A stretch of DNA of 64,000 nucleotides from contig CM075649.1 of assembly GCA_037953625.1 (NCBI GenBank), forward strand, positions 127,469,290-127,533,289, written 5' to 3'. Both the position numbers and the translations under genes were made by a program. Within the stretch, counting starts at the first letter, position 1. Every line of letters starts with the position of its first letter. Shown piece after piece: positions 46,356-57,560 of this stretch. Source of the DNA: Crotalaria pallida (Eukaryota; Streptophyta; Magnoliopsida; Fabales; Fabaceae). The notes beneath the pieces were generated by a model. It was not told the origin of the DNA. It did not search any database and saw nothing but the letters and a program-made list of their open reading frames with translations.

Positions 46356-48143
46356 ATGGGCTCAATTTCAAATCCTTTTGGTGGTGAAGGAGCTTCCATT
46401 AATCGTCCTCCACTATTCAATGGTGAGGGTTACGCTTATTGGAAGGTTCGCATGAAAATTTTTATTCAAGCCATAGATATGGAAATTTGGAACGCCATAG
46501 AGAATGGACCTTTTGTTCCTCAAACGAAAGTAAATGATGTTGTTTCGGTCAAACCAAAATCGAGTTGGGACAATGATGATAAGAAGAAAGTTGCATTTGA
46601 TTTAAAAGCTAAAAATATCATCACGTCCGCTCTTTCTTATGATGAGTTCTTTCGAGTATCTCAATGTGTTGATGCTAAACAAATGTGGGACACATTACAA
46701 GTCACACATGAGGGCACTTCGGAGGTTAGAAGGGCTAGGCTAAATACACTCATGCATGAATATGAACTCTTTCGTATGTTACCTAATGAAAATATAGGTG
46801 ACATGCAAAAGCGGTTCACTCATATCATAAATCATCTTTCTGCACTTGGAAAAGTTATAACTAATGGTGAAGTTGTTAATAAGATTTTGAGATGTCTTAG
46901 CAGGGAATGGCAACCTAAGGTGACGGCCATTATGGAAGCTAGAGACGTGGATCAAATTGACTTAGCAACTCTATTCGGAAAGCTTCAAGAGCATGAAATG
47001 GAGCTTAGGCGGTTATCCATGAATGAAGATGCCGATAGAAAGAAAAAGGGGATAGCTCTTAAATCAACTTCAAAATCCCTTAAGGCTCAAGAGGAAAACT
47101 CTCAAGTGGATGACTCGGACTCCGATATAGACGATGAGACCCTTGGTTTGCTAGTTAAAAAGCTTGGTAGGTTCCTTAAGAAAAAGGGGAACTTTAATAG
47201 AAATAGACAAAGAGATTCTAAGGACTCACAACCAAGAAATAAGACTAACAAGGATCACATCAAGTGTCATGGGTGTGGAAAGCTTGGTCACTATCGATCG
47301 AATTGCCCAACTCATTCTAAGAAGTCAGAAGGTGACAACTCTAAGTTCAACTCATCTAAAGGAAAAAGGGCTTACATAGTATGGGATGAAGTGGAGAGTC
47401 AATCAACATCTAGCTCATCGGATGATGAAGAACTTGCAAATATATGTTTGATGACGAAGCTTGATGAAGAGGAATCTTCGAGCATTAAATCAAGTGAGAA
47501 CGTCAATGAGGTAGATTATCTTTCCGATGCTAGCTCTAGTTCTAATTCTCCTTCATTCAATGAATTGTACAATGTGTATGTAGAGATGCATAAAGAGTTG
47601 AAGAAACTTGCTAAAATAAATGTTGAAAGAAAGAATTTCATAATGAAGCAACATGAAAAGATAATTGAACTTCAAAAAGATTTAGAAGAACTTAAGCTTC
47701 AAAATGAAACACTTGAACTCATTTATGCAAACTCTACATGCAATTGTGAATTGAAATCAAATGAGACTCCATCTTGTGAAAATTGCAAGTCTTTGGAAAA
47801 AGAAGTTTTTAATTTGAATGATCGTCTTGCAAGGCTCATGAAAGGAGATACTTCATTAGATCATTTGCTTTCAACTCAAAGGAACAATAGCAATAGATCC
47901 GGTCTTGGCTATACCAAACCTAAGAAACGCAATTATCGCAAAGTTGGTGGATTTTCAAAGAATAAGATTTCTAAAAACCCAACTTGCCATTATTGTGGGA
48001 TCTTTGGGCATACCACGAATAAATGTAATATAAAGAAATTTGGTATACCAAGCGGAGAATATATTTGGATTGTTAAGGGGACTTCTCCTCATGCTAACAA
48101 CAAAGGACCCAAGACCACTTGGGTACCTAAGTCAACCAAATGA
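46356..48143 (+). CDS. Sirevirus Gag, intact
   Basis: The ATG at 46356 starts MGSISNPFGGEGASINRPP and the frame is open for 595 residues. The N-terminal capsid part (DUF4219/UBN2 type) holds YWKVRMKIFIQAIDMEIWNA and KRFTHIINHLSALGK. A CCHC knuckle, CHGCGKLGHYRSNC, starts at residue 304. A long Glu/Lys-rich coiled coil follows (about 395-470). A second knuckle, CHYCGIFGHTTNKC, starts at residue 544. The protein ends in GPKTTWVPKSTK, the point where Sirevirus polyproteins normally run into protease. It should form particles that carry the element RNA. The absence of any lesion fits a recent, possibly still mobile, parasite of a complete Sirevirus. Confidence 0.92.
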   Translation: MGSISNPFGGEGASINRPPLFNGEGYAYWKVRMKIFIQAIDMEIWNAIENGPFVPQTKVNDVVSVKPKSSWDNDDKKKVAFDLKAKNIITSALSYDEFFRVSQCVDAKQMWDTLQVTHEGTSEVRRARLNTLMHEYELFRMLPNENIGDMQKRFTHIINHLSALGKVITNGEVVNKILRCLSREWQPKVTAIMEARDVDQIDLATLFGKLQEHEMELRRLSMNEDADRKKKGIALKSTSKSLKAQEENSQVDDSDSDIDDETLGLLVKKLGRFLKKKGNFNRNRQRDSKDSQPRNKTNKDHIKCHGCGKLGHYRSNCPTHSKKSEGDNSKFNSSKGKRAYIVWDEVESQSTSSSSDDEELANICLMTKLDEEESSSIKSSENVNEVDYLSDASSSSNSPSFNELYNVYVEMHKELKKLAKINVERKNFIMKQHEKIIELQKDLEELKLQNETLELIYANSTCNCELKSNETPSCENCKSLEKEVFNLNDRLARLMKGDTSLDHLLSTQRNNSNRSGLGYTKPKKRNYRKVGGFSKNKISKNPTCHYCGIFGHTTNKCNIKKFGIPSGEYIWIVKGTSPHANNKGPKTTWVPKSTK

Positions 48144-48160
48144 TATCTTTCTTGTAGGTG

Positions 48161-48361
48161 TGTCTTCGAACCAAAGAGCGCAAATGGTACTCCATTTGAT
48201 GCACAGGCTGCTCATGAGTCATTGGTTGAGCACATCAATGCTCAATTCGCTCAGTTGGAGATGAGACAGGATGTGAAGAATATTGCCATGGAGCATCGTT
48301 TAATGGATTATATGTCTGGCCTCTTTTCTCACTATTTCCCTCCTCCTCCACCTGATTCCTA
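48161..48361 (+). pseudogene. Remnant of a downstream ORF, possibly the 3' end of the Sirevirus env-like ORF
   Basis: The frame starting at VFEPKSANGTPFDAQAAHES continues through INAQFAQLEMRQDVKNIAME to a stop at 48361, ending FPPPPPDS, about 66 residues. It follows gag by a few bases, after CTTGTAG, a possible splice acceptor. Complete Sireviruses carry an env-like ORF between pol and the PPT region, and a C-terminal stub of it would lie here after deletion of pol. No ATG opens it and no TM segment is visible, so the identity is inferred from position. Confidence 0.4.
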
Positions 48362-48697
48362 GACCTGTGGATGCTGATGATGTTTGATGTTGATTTCTGT
48401 TTCATGTTTCATGTGCATATTTCTGACTATGTTCTGTTTGTGTTTATGTTTTGTGTTTATGACTCTGTTGCTATTAGCTTGGTTAGTTTCGTTTGATTAT
48501 GTGCTATGGTTGCTGTTTTTTTGTTTTCCACTATGATTTGCTGCGTAGTGTGATACTCTGGTATTATGGATTATGGTGCTATATTCATTATGCGTTTATA
48601 TTCATTGTGGCACTATTGTGGTTTAAGGACTTGAACTACTTACCTTCCACTTTTGGCAAAGGACTTTTCTCACATTTCTTATCTTTTTAATGATGCC
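48362..48697 (+). other. Sirevirus non-coding spacer
   Basis: T- and G-rich, low complexity (TGTTTGTGTTTATG-like words). No ORF supported. Confidence 0.5.
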
Positions 48698-48842
48698 AAA
48701 AGGGGGAGAATATTTTGTTGATGTTGTTCTTGTAGGTTAAGTTTTATTATATTTTTCCTAGGTGTTTTACATTTAGGGGGAGTATGTTAAAACTTAGTGC
48801 TTAATTGAAAAGGAGGTTTGTCATCATCAAAAAGGGGGAGTT
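48698..48842 (+). other. Three polypurine tracts before the Sirevirus 3' LTR
   Basis: AAAAGGGGGAGAA (48698-48710), TTAGGGGGAG (48774-48783) and AAAAAGGGGGAG (48829-48840, two bases from the LTR). Repeated PPT-like tracts are a described Sirevirus feature. The last is the one positioned to prime plus-strand DNA. Confidence 0.8.
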
Positions 48843-50383
48843 TGTAGGATTCTCATGTTTTGATGCTAACAATCTCTCTCCAAGCAACAACATTGGCAAC
48901 AAGCAAGCTACACCACATGAAGATTAGAATTAGGATTTTTATTAATTCTATTTCAATGTAATCTTTATTTTATGCAATGCATCTCATTTGGTGTGGGTAG
49001 CTTAGGTGATTTTAAGAATATTTAAATAATGTTTGATTAAGAGTGAAGATACTTTAAATCTTGATTAAGTAGCTCTATTAAAAGTTTTGTGAAAATCCTT
49101 TTAGAAAAACCTTGTTTTTATTCAGACTCTGATCAGTTTACTCGAGTAATGAGTATTGGATCACTCGAGTAATTTATGTCATGACAGGTTAATCGAGTAA
49201 TGGTTTACACATCACTCGAGTAACTTAATCTGACATGTTTTAATCGAGTGAAGTTATATGGTTTACTCGAGTAATTCAATCAGTGTTTGGAAAATTATAA
49301 AAGGACTTAATTTTCTCTTTCACTATATACACATTCATTCTTACAATTTTCTATACACTTTTCAAAAGCAATTCAAGAGCTATTTTACATCTTTCAAGAG
49401 CTATCAAGATTCAACAAGAAACTTTTCATTCTTCACTCTATTTCTTTCATTGTTCAAATATTCTTGAGATCATAATTTTGTTCTTAGTGGTTGTTGAAGA
49501 TTTGCAATTTGTGATTGCATCATTGAAGTTTCAACACAAGTGAAGAATCTCACAAGGAAGACTTTGAGGATCAAATCAAAGCAAGAAAAGAGAATTGGTT
49601 GGAAGCATCTTCAATCAATTAGCAAGAAAATCTAGAATTCTCAAAAGGGGTAGATTAGATCAAAGTGTTTGGTACACACTTTGGGTTGGGTTTTAAGATA
49701 GGAGAACTAAGAATCTAGTTGCATCTTAAAACATTGTAAAATCTACATTTGAAGATTTCTAGTGAAGAATCTCTCTTGATTTAAGAGGGGACTGGAGTAG
49801 CTTTCAAGTGGGTGAAAGTGAACCAGGATAAATCCTTGTGTCTCTTTTATTTTCATTCCTTGTATTGCATTAATTCATTAACAATTGCATTTTTAGGTTA
49901 GAATTGGGAGTTTTTCAATTCTACTCAATTGATCTAAAATTGTATGTTAATATTACTTGAAATTGTTCATATTAATCATTCATAATTTGTTGAATCATCA
50001 TAGCATTGTAATTCTTGAAGAACTCCATTGAAAACTGAGTTTTAATTGAATTTTACCCAGTTTACTCGAGTAAAGTTCTTGTCACTCGAGTAATCTGCTT
50101 TCAGTTTATGAACAATACTCGAGTAGGTTTTCTGTTACTCGAGTGATTTAAAAATAGCTTTCGTAATACTCGAGTGATTTGCTGAATACTCGAGTGAAAT
50201 TATTTTTGCTTGCGTACTACTCGAGTGAAGACTTGGGTTACTCGAGTAATCTGACTTGAATTTTTAAGAAAACTTATTTTCATAAAACCATTCTCTTAGG
50301 TGGACGAAAAATCTGTAATAAGGCTTCAATATTCTATTCACCCCCCCTCTAGACTATATTGAGCCGCTTGTTGGTTTCCATCA
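48843..50383 (+). repeat. Sirevirus 3' LTR
   Basis: Matches 44738-46277 with about four substitutions and one extra C near 50345. It ends CCATCA, then ATTAG. Confidence 0.95.
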
Positions 50384-50388
50384 ATTAG

Positions 50389-52362
50389 CACCAGTCGTTT
50401 CATCCTTGATCCACTTCCACATGTCTGTGTTGAGATTGTAATGATTCACAAAGCTAAATTTCGACCACAAATTTCTGGTCTTCTCACAGTCCCAAATGCA
50501 ATGTAAAGCAGACTCCCACTCAGTTCCACATCTTGAGCAGATAGGAGAGGCGGCCATGCCCCTCCTAAATCGAAACTCATTGGTAGGAATAGCATTGTGG
50601 AGTAACAACCAAATCAGTAGTTTGATCTTCTCATGGCAATTTATCTTCCAAATCCACAACCAAGATACATCCGTGATATTGGAATCAGTTTGCCGTAACC
50701 ATCTGTAACCACTGGCTGCACTATATTCTCCATCCGTACTATGAGACCAGGTCCACATGTCTTTCTCCTCACCAAGTCCCAAAATCTGAATTGCTTCAAC
50801 CACTGCTCTCATATCGCTAGGAATTAGTGAATACAGAGATGACCAATCCCACTTCCCCTCTCGCCAGACATCCCTCACCGACTTATCTGTGTCGGAAATA
50901 TGAACAAATGGAACTCTCTCACAAAGAGGTCCCTCCTTGCACCAGGTGCCAAACCAGAACGATGTCATGCCATTCCCAAATCTGAACCCAAAGCCATCTT
51001 TCAAGCAACTCTTGGCTTTAATGATGCCCCGCATGGTACAGGACATTTGAGATGAAGAGGCTGCAAACAAAATACATCGTCCTTGTAAGTACTTATGTTC
51101 AATCATTTGCTTCCATAGGCATGTTTTATCAGAAACAAGCCGCTATACCAGTTTCCCTAAAAGAGAGGTGTTTGCTGTCCTGGTATCCCGCACCCCCAAA
51201 TCTCCCAACCTTCTTGAAGCTGTTACTGTCTTCCAATTCACCAAATTGAGACTTCTGTTTGAACCTTCCCTTCCCCAAAAAAAATTCCGCGACACCTTGT
51301 CTATATCATCACAGATGCTTTGAGGCATCCAAAGCGTTTGCATGGTGTACGTAGGAATTGACGCAAGCACCGATTTAGCGAGACACACCTTGCCCGCCCT
51401 ATTCAATAAACTCCTTTTCCAACTGGCTAAGCGAGTGCGAAGTTTGTCAACCAAAGGCATAAAATGATTCCTAGTAGCACGACCAGTGATAAGGGGAAAG
51501 CCCAAATACACTCCAAGATCCTGGCAGAATGGAATGCTCGTTGCAGTAGAGAAATTGCACACTATGTCTCTAGGAACTCTAGCGGAAGCAACACCTCTAG
51601 ATTTTCCGAAATTCACCTTCATTCCTGAAGCATTGCAAAATTCATTAAGCACATCAACAATCACCCTGTGCTGATTATTCTTAGCTTTACAGAAAAGAAA
51701 AACATCATCCGCAAAAAGAAGATGTGAGATCAAAGGGCCACCCCGGGAAACATTCACTGGAATCCATTCCTTATCCTCAACCTTTAAGTTAATTAAGGCC
51801 GATAGCTTTTCCATGCAAAGCACAAAGAGGTACGGTGACAAGGGGTCTCCTTGTCTCAAGCCCCTGGAAGGACAAAAACTATCAAGACGCTCACCATTCC
51901 ACAAAACTGACAAACTGGAAGAGCGCACACAGTGCATGATCAGAGAAGTGAAAGTACTAGGAAAGCCAAAATCCTCCAGAGTATATTGCAAAAAGTCCCA
52001 ATTCAATCTATCATAAGCCTTTTCCATGTCCACCTTGAAAGCCACCGAACCAATTCTGCTCTTGGACTTTCTCATGTAGCTAAGAATTTCTTGAGCAACA
52101 ATAGCATTATCTGCTGTGCCACAGCCCGGAATGAAGCTACTTTGCAATGGACCAACCAGGGAGTTCATAAAAGGTCTCAAGTGATTCACAATAACCTTCG
52201 TGATAACTTTAAAAATGACATTGCATAATCCAATAGGCCGGAAGTGTTTGAAATCTGTTGGGTGTTGGATTTTCGGAATAAGCACCAATAGAGTTTGACA
52301 TAGACGGTGATCCATAGAACCAGTCGAGAATGCCTGATCCACCAGTTTCAATACATCCACCC
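50389..52362 (-). pseudogene. LINE (L1-like) ORF2: reverse transcriptase and zinc-binding region, 5'-truncated
   Basis: From 52360 the minus strand encodes RT already within the fingers (LIPKIQHPTDFKHFRPIGLC). It continues through GLRQGDPLSPYLFVLCMEKL and the active site FADDVFLFCKA to 51143, where a TAG replaces the expected Trp. The same frame continues to 50389 with the zf-RVT region (PICSRCGTEWESALHCIWDC). The sequence then runs into the Sirevirus and resumes at 44732. The endonuclease domain is absent, the usual result of incomplete target-primed reverse transcription. A-rich flanks (AAAAAAAT at 52364-52371 and 41856-41863) may be the target duplication. Confidence 0.9.
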
Positions 52363-52590
52363 TAAAAAAATATAATGACTAACCCGACTTTTAAAAGAGA
52401 TTTTTTATACTCACAAGAATTGAGAATCGAATCTCAAATCAATTGGATAAATGACACAATTTTACACCAACCATACCAGCCTCGATTGATAATCAAGCAT
52501 ATTGGATAACAACACAAAACAAATACTGAGGAATTTGCAAGAGAATGACAATATGCTCATTACATATATATGCAATGTTGTGCGACTTGG

Positions 52591-52633
<43 letters not shown>

Positions 52634-53090
52634 AAACGTAACATTCTCACCTTCATTGCATATTTACATTTTTTTGTTAGTTTTTCATAACAAAATGCTG
52701 ATGTTGAATAGGGTTTTGGATCCCCTTTATATTTTTTTCCTCATATTTTCATGTGAATAAGAAAAATAAATAGAAATTTTATAAATAAAAAATTTCACCA
52801 ACTATATCTACCCATATATTAATATCAGAGTCCTACCTATAGAGCCAAGTCCAAAGATTCTTCCCTTCTTCAATTCCTTCCACCAACTATATCTACTCAT
52901 ATATCAATATCAGAGGGCATAACATTTGCTTGTTGGTTACCATCTTCATTATCCTCTCGCAATGATGACAAACTTTGAGAAGAACACTAACTATTTTTGT
53001 TGAAATTTTTCCTGCACCTCAGGTTTGAATAACAATGAACCACACAAAAATAACTTTTATAGGAATTTATAAATATAAAAGTTATCATGT
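52363..53090. other. Intergenic with a compound microsatellite
   Basis: (AC)n then (TA)n at about 52591-52634. No gene recognised. CCACCAACTATATCTAC with CATATATxAATATCAGAG occurs twice (52795-52830 and 52879-52915), a short direct repeat about 84 bp apart. Confidence 0.5.
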
Positions 53091-53890
53091 TTTTTTAGGT
53101 AAAAGAAAATTATCAATACCTTGACAAGCAATACAAACAAGAGCATAGGGCCAACAAAAAAACTCAAGCAAAGGCCACTATCTAGGATGGGTTCCAAACC
53201 AAGAGAGCTGCACCCTACCTCACAAAAAAAAATTCACTTAAAATCTATACATTAGTTCTACTAATTTGAGCAATGTAATCCTTTTCTGCACTCTTCATTC
53301 TACTAATATCCATGATGCATATTCTTACTTATATTTGCTTAACAATGTCTCTAATCAACAGTAAAGTGTCCTAGCAATCCCACAAAAGATTCTGTGATTC
53401 CTTTCTATCCAAATAGCATACAGAGTTGCTGCAACTGTTGCATTGAGGATCCTTTGCTTCTCTTAGTTATACTTCTATACATAAAGGATTCTCTTGGACT
53501 AACTCTTAAATTGATGCCAATTAGAGTATTGTTTCACTTTGTGCTCCCAAATACTTTGTCTCTTTAAGTAGATTCCATGAACCCATTTAACCCATAAATT
53601 CTTTGATTAGAAGCAATTGTCCATATTTGTCTTCCCATTGCTCCTTCATTCCATGTTTTTATATGCTTGATACCAAGCCACCCCTGGTCTTTCCTTCTAC
53701 AAACTTTATCCCAACTCAGTAGGGGATAACTTCTTCTATACTGCTTTACACCCCATATAAAGTCTCTGAAAACTCTATCAATTTCCCTAATAACTCTTTG
53801 AGGCAAAAGGAAAGTTGTTGACCAATACAAGTGCATTGACAAAAGGTCTGAATTGGCAAGCTGAAAGTAATGTTTATAAGCTGACATTGT
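53091..53890 (-). pseudogene. Second LINE fragment (3' end of ORF2)
   Basis: The minus strand encodes LLPQRVIREIDRVFRDFIWG and KVCRRKDQGWLGIKHIKTWN, the linker after RT in plant LINEs. After an internal deletion and several stops it continues with VAATLYAIWIERNHRIF, the typical C-terminus. A LINE-like 3' UTR follows (TTGTTTGTATTGCTTGTC), ending in an A run at about 53091-53098. It differs clearly from the LINE at 44.0-52.4 kb, so it is another family. 5'-truncated and dead. Confidence 0.75.
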
Positions 53891-54189
53891 AATGTTTTAA
53901 TTACTATGATACCAAAAGTAACAATAACAACTCCATGACATTATGAACAAACCAAAATCTACATATATAACAACCACCAAACCATGAACAACATGTTTAT
54001 AATCTATCAATTCATTCACACAAATCCTAGAAATACAACATCACCAATATCATTCACAATATCAGAACACATAACAAGCATTAAATCTACATTAAGAACA
54101 TAAAAAAATCAACATATGAAGCATTCAATTAAACAGCATATAAAGCAGAAAAAAAAGCATAAACAACACCCATTAATAACACCCATTAA
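53891..54189. other. Intergenic, A/C-rich
   Basis: No gene recognised. The word AACACCCATTAAT is repeated directly just before 54190. Confidence 0.5.
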
Positions 54190-54340
54190 TATGTCAGGGG
54201 TTCGATCCCTGCCGTGGGCATGGAAAAGGCTTTGTTGGTAGAAGCAAAACCCACTTCGGTGATCTCTACGCCTCGGAGAGGATTAGTCTTCGGCTGTCGG
54301 CTGTCGGCTGGGGGATACCCTTGGTGTACACCAAAAAAAA
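54190..54340 (+). mobile_element. Possible tRNA-derived SINE, 5'-truncated
   Basis: GGGGTTCGATCCCTGCC at about 54197 matches a Pol III B box. A unique body follows (GGTAGAAGCAAAACCCAC...GGGGGATACCCTTGG) and then GGTGTACACC with an A-rich tail (AAAAAAAATAATT). An A box is not visible, so the tRNA-like head is incomplete. The triplicated CGGCTGT near 54293 is a short slip repeat. Confidence 0.45.
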
Positions 54341-55007
54341 TAATTATATCCAATTATTAAGGTATCGAAAGTAACTATAACAATGGCATCGCATTAACAA
54401 CATTAAAAAAAATCAGCATATAAAGCAACCACTTAATCACGTGCAACTTGTTTATAATCCACTTTTTCTATTTTCATATTTAGAGTATATGCACATATTG
54501 AGCGCATAGCTAATAACATAACAGAATAAGAAAAACTAGAACAAGACCATCATTACAAAATGAAAAGCAACTAGCAAATGACAAAAGACAGAATCAACCT
54601 CGTTTGCACACCTAAAAACAACTTCCTTAATCCTTGATTAAAAATAAGTTGATGTACAATGGTACTTACACAAGCGGTCTGAGCATGATGACTCACCCAA
54701 CTTTTGTCCTTCTTTTGATAGATAGGAAAGTAAAAATCTACAAGCAGTGGATCTGTCCCAAATTCCACCTTCTGTAATTAATAAAGAAAATTAGTGTTGC
54801 TGATTTTTTTTAAGATATTGAAATAACATGTTATTAATAATACTATTCTCTTTCAATGCTCGCGTTGAGGTATTGATACACTAGTGTGAAGAGATGCACT
54901 TGCCATCGAGTCACAATTTCTCTTATTTGTTTTTGATTTTTTTATTGAATTGAGAGGACTGTCAATGTTGCTTCAATTGTGCCCATACCAAATCTCCTAT
55001 CCAATAC
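54341..55007. other. Intergenic, no gene recognised
   Basis: AT-rich. The right end may include more of the decayed copia fragment that becomes recognisable at 55008. Confidence 0.45.
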
Positions 55008-55176
55008 AAGTAGTTTGGTTAAAAAGAATTCTCGAAATGTTATATCAGAAGCAAGATACTCTTACTGAAATATTTTGTGACAACTAGTCTGTTATATCAC
55101 TATCCAAAAATCCAATCTTTCATGGGCGTTCCAAACACATAGATATTCTCTTTGATAAAATCCGTGAATTGGTTAA
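55008..55176 (+). pseudogene. Copia RNase H C-terminal fragment
   Basis: The plus strand reads QVVWLKRILEML, then TEIFCDN, a stop, then SVISLSKNPIFHGRSKHIDI and KIRELVN, the end of a Ty1/copia RNase H. It breaks off where the next element's LTR begins at 55177. Confidence 0.7.
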
Positions 55177-55530
55177 TGTTAGAGCTCTTGCATGCAGCGG
55201 AAATTTGGCTTCTATTAGTTTGTATGAACCAATATCTCACAAATGATAAGACACTATATATTGGATTAAAAAGAAATAATCACTTTGAAGGAAATGATAA
55301 CACGTTAAAGAATAACTTTCTGATGTGAAAATTGAATTTTTTACAACATGGAGTTGCTACATATTTATAGTTTCTTACAAGCTAATTAAACAATGGTAAT
55401 CCTTGTTTTTCTAACAACCAGGAACTAATACAAGGTTTGGTTTTCTATAATTAATATTAACCAACAGCAATGATAGAAAATCCATGTCATTCTCTCCTTG
55501 GACTTCTCTTCTCTATTCACTTTTCTCACA
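55177..55530 (-). repeat. Element D 3' LTR
   Basis: On the minus strand it starts TGTGAGAAAAGTG at 55530, just after the purine-rich GAGGTGGAGAAT, and ends AGAGCTCTAACA at 55177. The TG...CA ends and the PPT support it; the partner LTR is off-window. Confidence 0.7.
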
Positions 55531-55704
55531 ATTCTCCACCTCGTTCATAATTTGAGAAGAAAAAAAATTTCTCAAATTTTGGACTAACAAATTGCGTAAT
55601 CGATATCCATTTGCATCATTTTTCATTTTTAAAAAATGACTGCCTACGTACCCTTTGACTGGGATCAAACCAATCGTAGTTCCATTTATTTTTCCATGTA
55701 ATGC

Positions 55705-56977
55705 CTAGCATGGGACAATGTTTAACAATTTAAAACAATGTTTGAACTTGATTCCTAACACAACTTTGGTCAACATATCTGTGGGGTTTTCATTTGTGTG
55801 CACCTTTGACAAAGAAGCATTACCTTCCTCGATAATATCACGCACAAAATGGTATCTCACATCTATATGCTTGGTACGAGCATGATGAACCTGAATTTTA
55901 GCCAAATGAATCGTACTTTGACGATCACAACTTATATCCACAATATCTTACTTCAACCCCAAGTCATGTAAAAGACCCTACAACCATAGTGCTTCCTTTA
56001 CACCATCAGCTACAGCCATGTACTCGGCCTCTGTACTAGATAGTGCCACTGTAGTTTATAACATCGTTCGCCAACTGACTAGAGCACCATGTATCTTAAA
56101 CACATAACCAGTAGTAGATCGTCGTTTATCTAGATCACCAGCATAATCTGAATCAATGAAACCACGAACATGACATGATTTTCCACCAAAGCATAAACCT
56201 GCGTTTATGGTACTTTTCAAGTACCTTAGAATCCATTTCACTGCTTCCCAATGTGTCTTACCTGGGTTAGCCATGAACCTACTGACAACACTAACCGCTT
56301 GTGAAATATCCGGACGTGTACACACCATGGCATACATTAAACTTCCAACGACACTAGCATAAGGTACATTATCCATGTATGCCTTATCTTATGCTATAGT
56401 GGGAGATTGTTTACCAGAAAGTCTAAGATACGGAGCCAATGGAGTCACCACTTACATAGCACCTTTCATCCCGAACCTTTCAATAACCCGCTCGATGTAG
56501 CCTTTCTGACTCAAGAAAAATTTTCGGTTTGATCTCTCTCTTCTAATCTCCATACCCAGTATTTTCTTTGCAGTGCCCAAATCTTTTGTCTCAAACTCTT
56601 CCCTTAGTTGAGTTTTTAACCTATTTTTCTCCACCTTGCTCCTAGAAGCAATGAGCATGTCGTCCACATACAACAGAAGATAAATATAATCTCCTCCACG
56701 AAGTTTACGAATGTATACACAACAATCATAATTACTTCTGGAAAAACCTTTATTTAACATAAAGGAATCAAATCGCTTGTACCACTATCGAGGAGATTGC
56801 TTCAATCCATAAAGTGATTTCCTCAAGCGACACACCTGACTCTCTTTACCCTCAATCTTGAATCCCTCAGGTTGATTCATGTAGATTTCCTCGTCCAAGT
56901 CACCACGTAAGAAAGCTGTCTTTACATCGAGTTGTTCCAACTCAAGGTCTCCATGAGCAACAAGACTCAATAGCACT
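55705..56977 (-). pseudogene. RT and RNase H of element D
   Basis: All open pieces share one frame and are split only by stop codons. Going leftward: RT (LDVKTAFLRGDLDEEIYM, LYGLKQSPR), a TAG at 56785, RT (YLLLYVDDMLIASRS), a TAA at 56452, another near 56380, RNase H (GFIDSDYAGDLDKRRSTTGY), several stops between 55942 and 56055, and the RNase H end (SCDRQSTIHLAK, ARTKHIDVRYHFVRD, NPTDMLTK). No frameshift is apparent in about 1.27 kb. The N-terminal RT is cut by element E at 56978. Confidence 0.88.
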
Positions 56978-57425
56978 TGTAACACCCTCATCTTTTAATA
57001 AAGGGAATAAAGTAATTTATTCAGAAATTGATGTGGTGGAAAAGTAAAAGTTCCCTTTATTCAAGATTAGCGGATAAATTTTTTCTTTTTAAAGTACATC
57101 GGTTCGGTGTTACAATGGATCAAATACAGAAATGCCTTTCTCCTTTTCTCAGTTTGAGTCTCTGGCTTGCCCGGTGGATTGACTTCATCGACTACTTGTA
57201 CCTACCACCAAAGGCTAGGGGGAGTAAGTCATAGCCGAAGTGCATAATCAAATAATAATCTACCAGAACTAGAAATAACGATCACAAATAGTCAAGTAAT
57301 TCAAGTAACATGCATACATGATGGCACACCCAATTTATAACACAATTATCTTATAATTAAGTGGCATAATGCATGCATTCTAATATCCTTCTTCTCGTCT
57401 TGAATCCTATAGCATTTTTGTCTAA

Positions 57426-57560
57426 CCACCCTTCTCATTTAACCACCCTTCAAGTCCACAACCCTTCTCATTCAGCCACTCTTCGAACCCACGACCCTTC
57501 TTGTTCGACCACCCTTCGAATCCACGACCCTTCTCGTTCAACCACCCTTCATCTAACCAC
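57426..57560. repeat. 33-bp minisatellite in element E LTR
   Basis: Units starting CCAC(C/T)CTTC begin at 57443, 57476, 57509 and 57542, exactly 33 bp apart, with a partial unit at 57426. The same array is in the other LTR at about 63274-63408. Confidence 0.9.

Larger units (their letters stand above)
44733..50388 (+). mobile_element. Gag-only Sirevirus (Ty1/copia) inserted in the LINE
   Basis: The element proper is 44738-50383, flanked by the 5-bp duplication ATTAG (44733-44737, 50384-50388). LTRs of 1540 and 1541 bp differ at about five places by eye. Inside are a primer site, an intact gag, a short downstream ORF and three polypurine tracts; protease, integrase, RT and RNase H are missing. 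Gag with coiled coil and two zinc knuckles, plus repeated PPT-like tracts, are Sirevirus traits. The near-identical LTRs indicate very recent movement, so its enzymes must have come from another copy. Confidence 0.93.

Noticed and set aside
41856..52371. AAAAAAAT as a firm LINE target duplication
   Set aside because: Low-complexity A runs can match by chance; mentioned only as possible.
54180..54230. tRNA gene
   Set aside because: Only a B-box-like word is present; no cloverleaf, anticodon arm or A box can be drawn.
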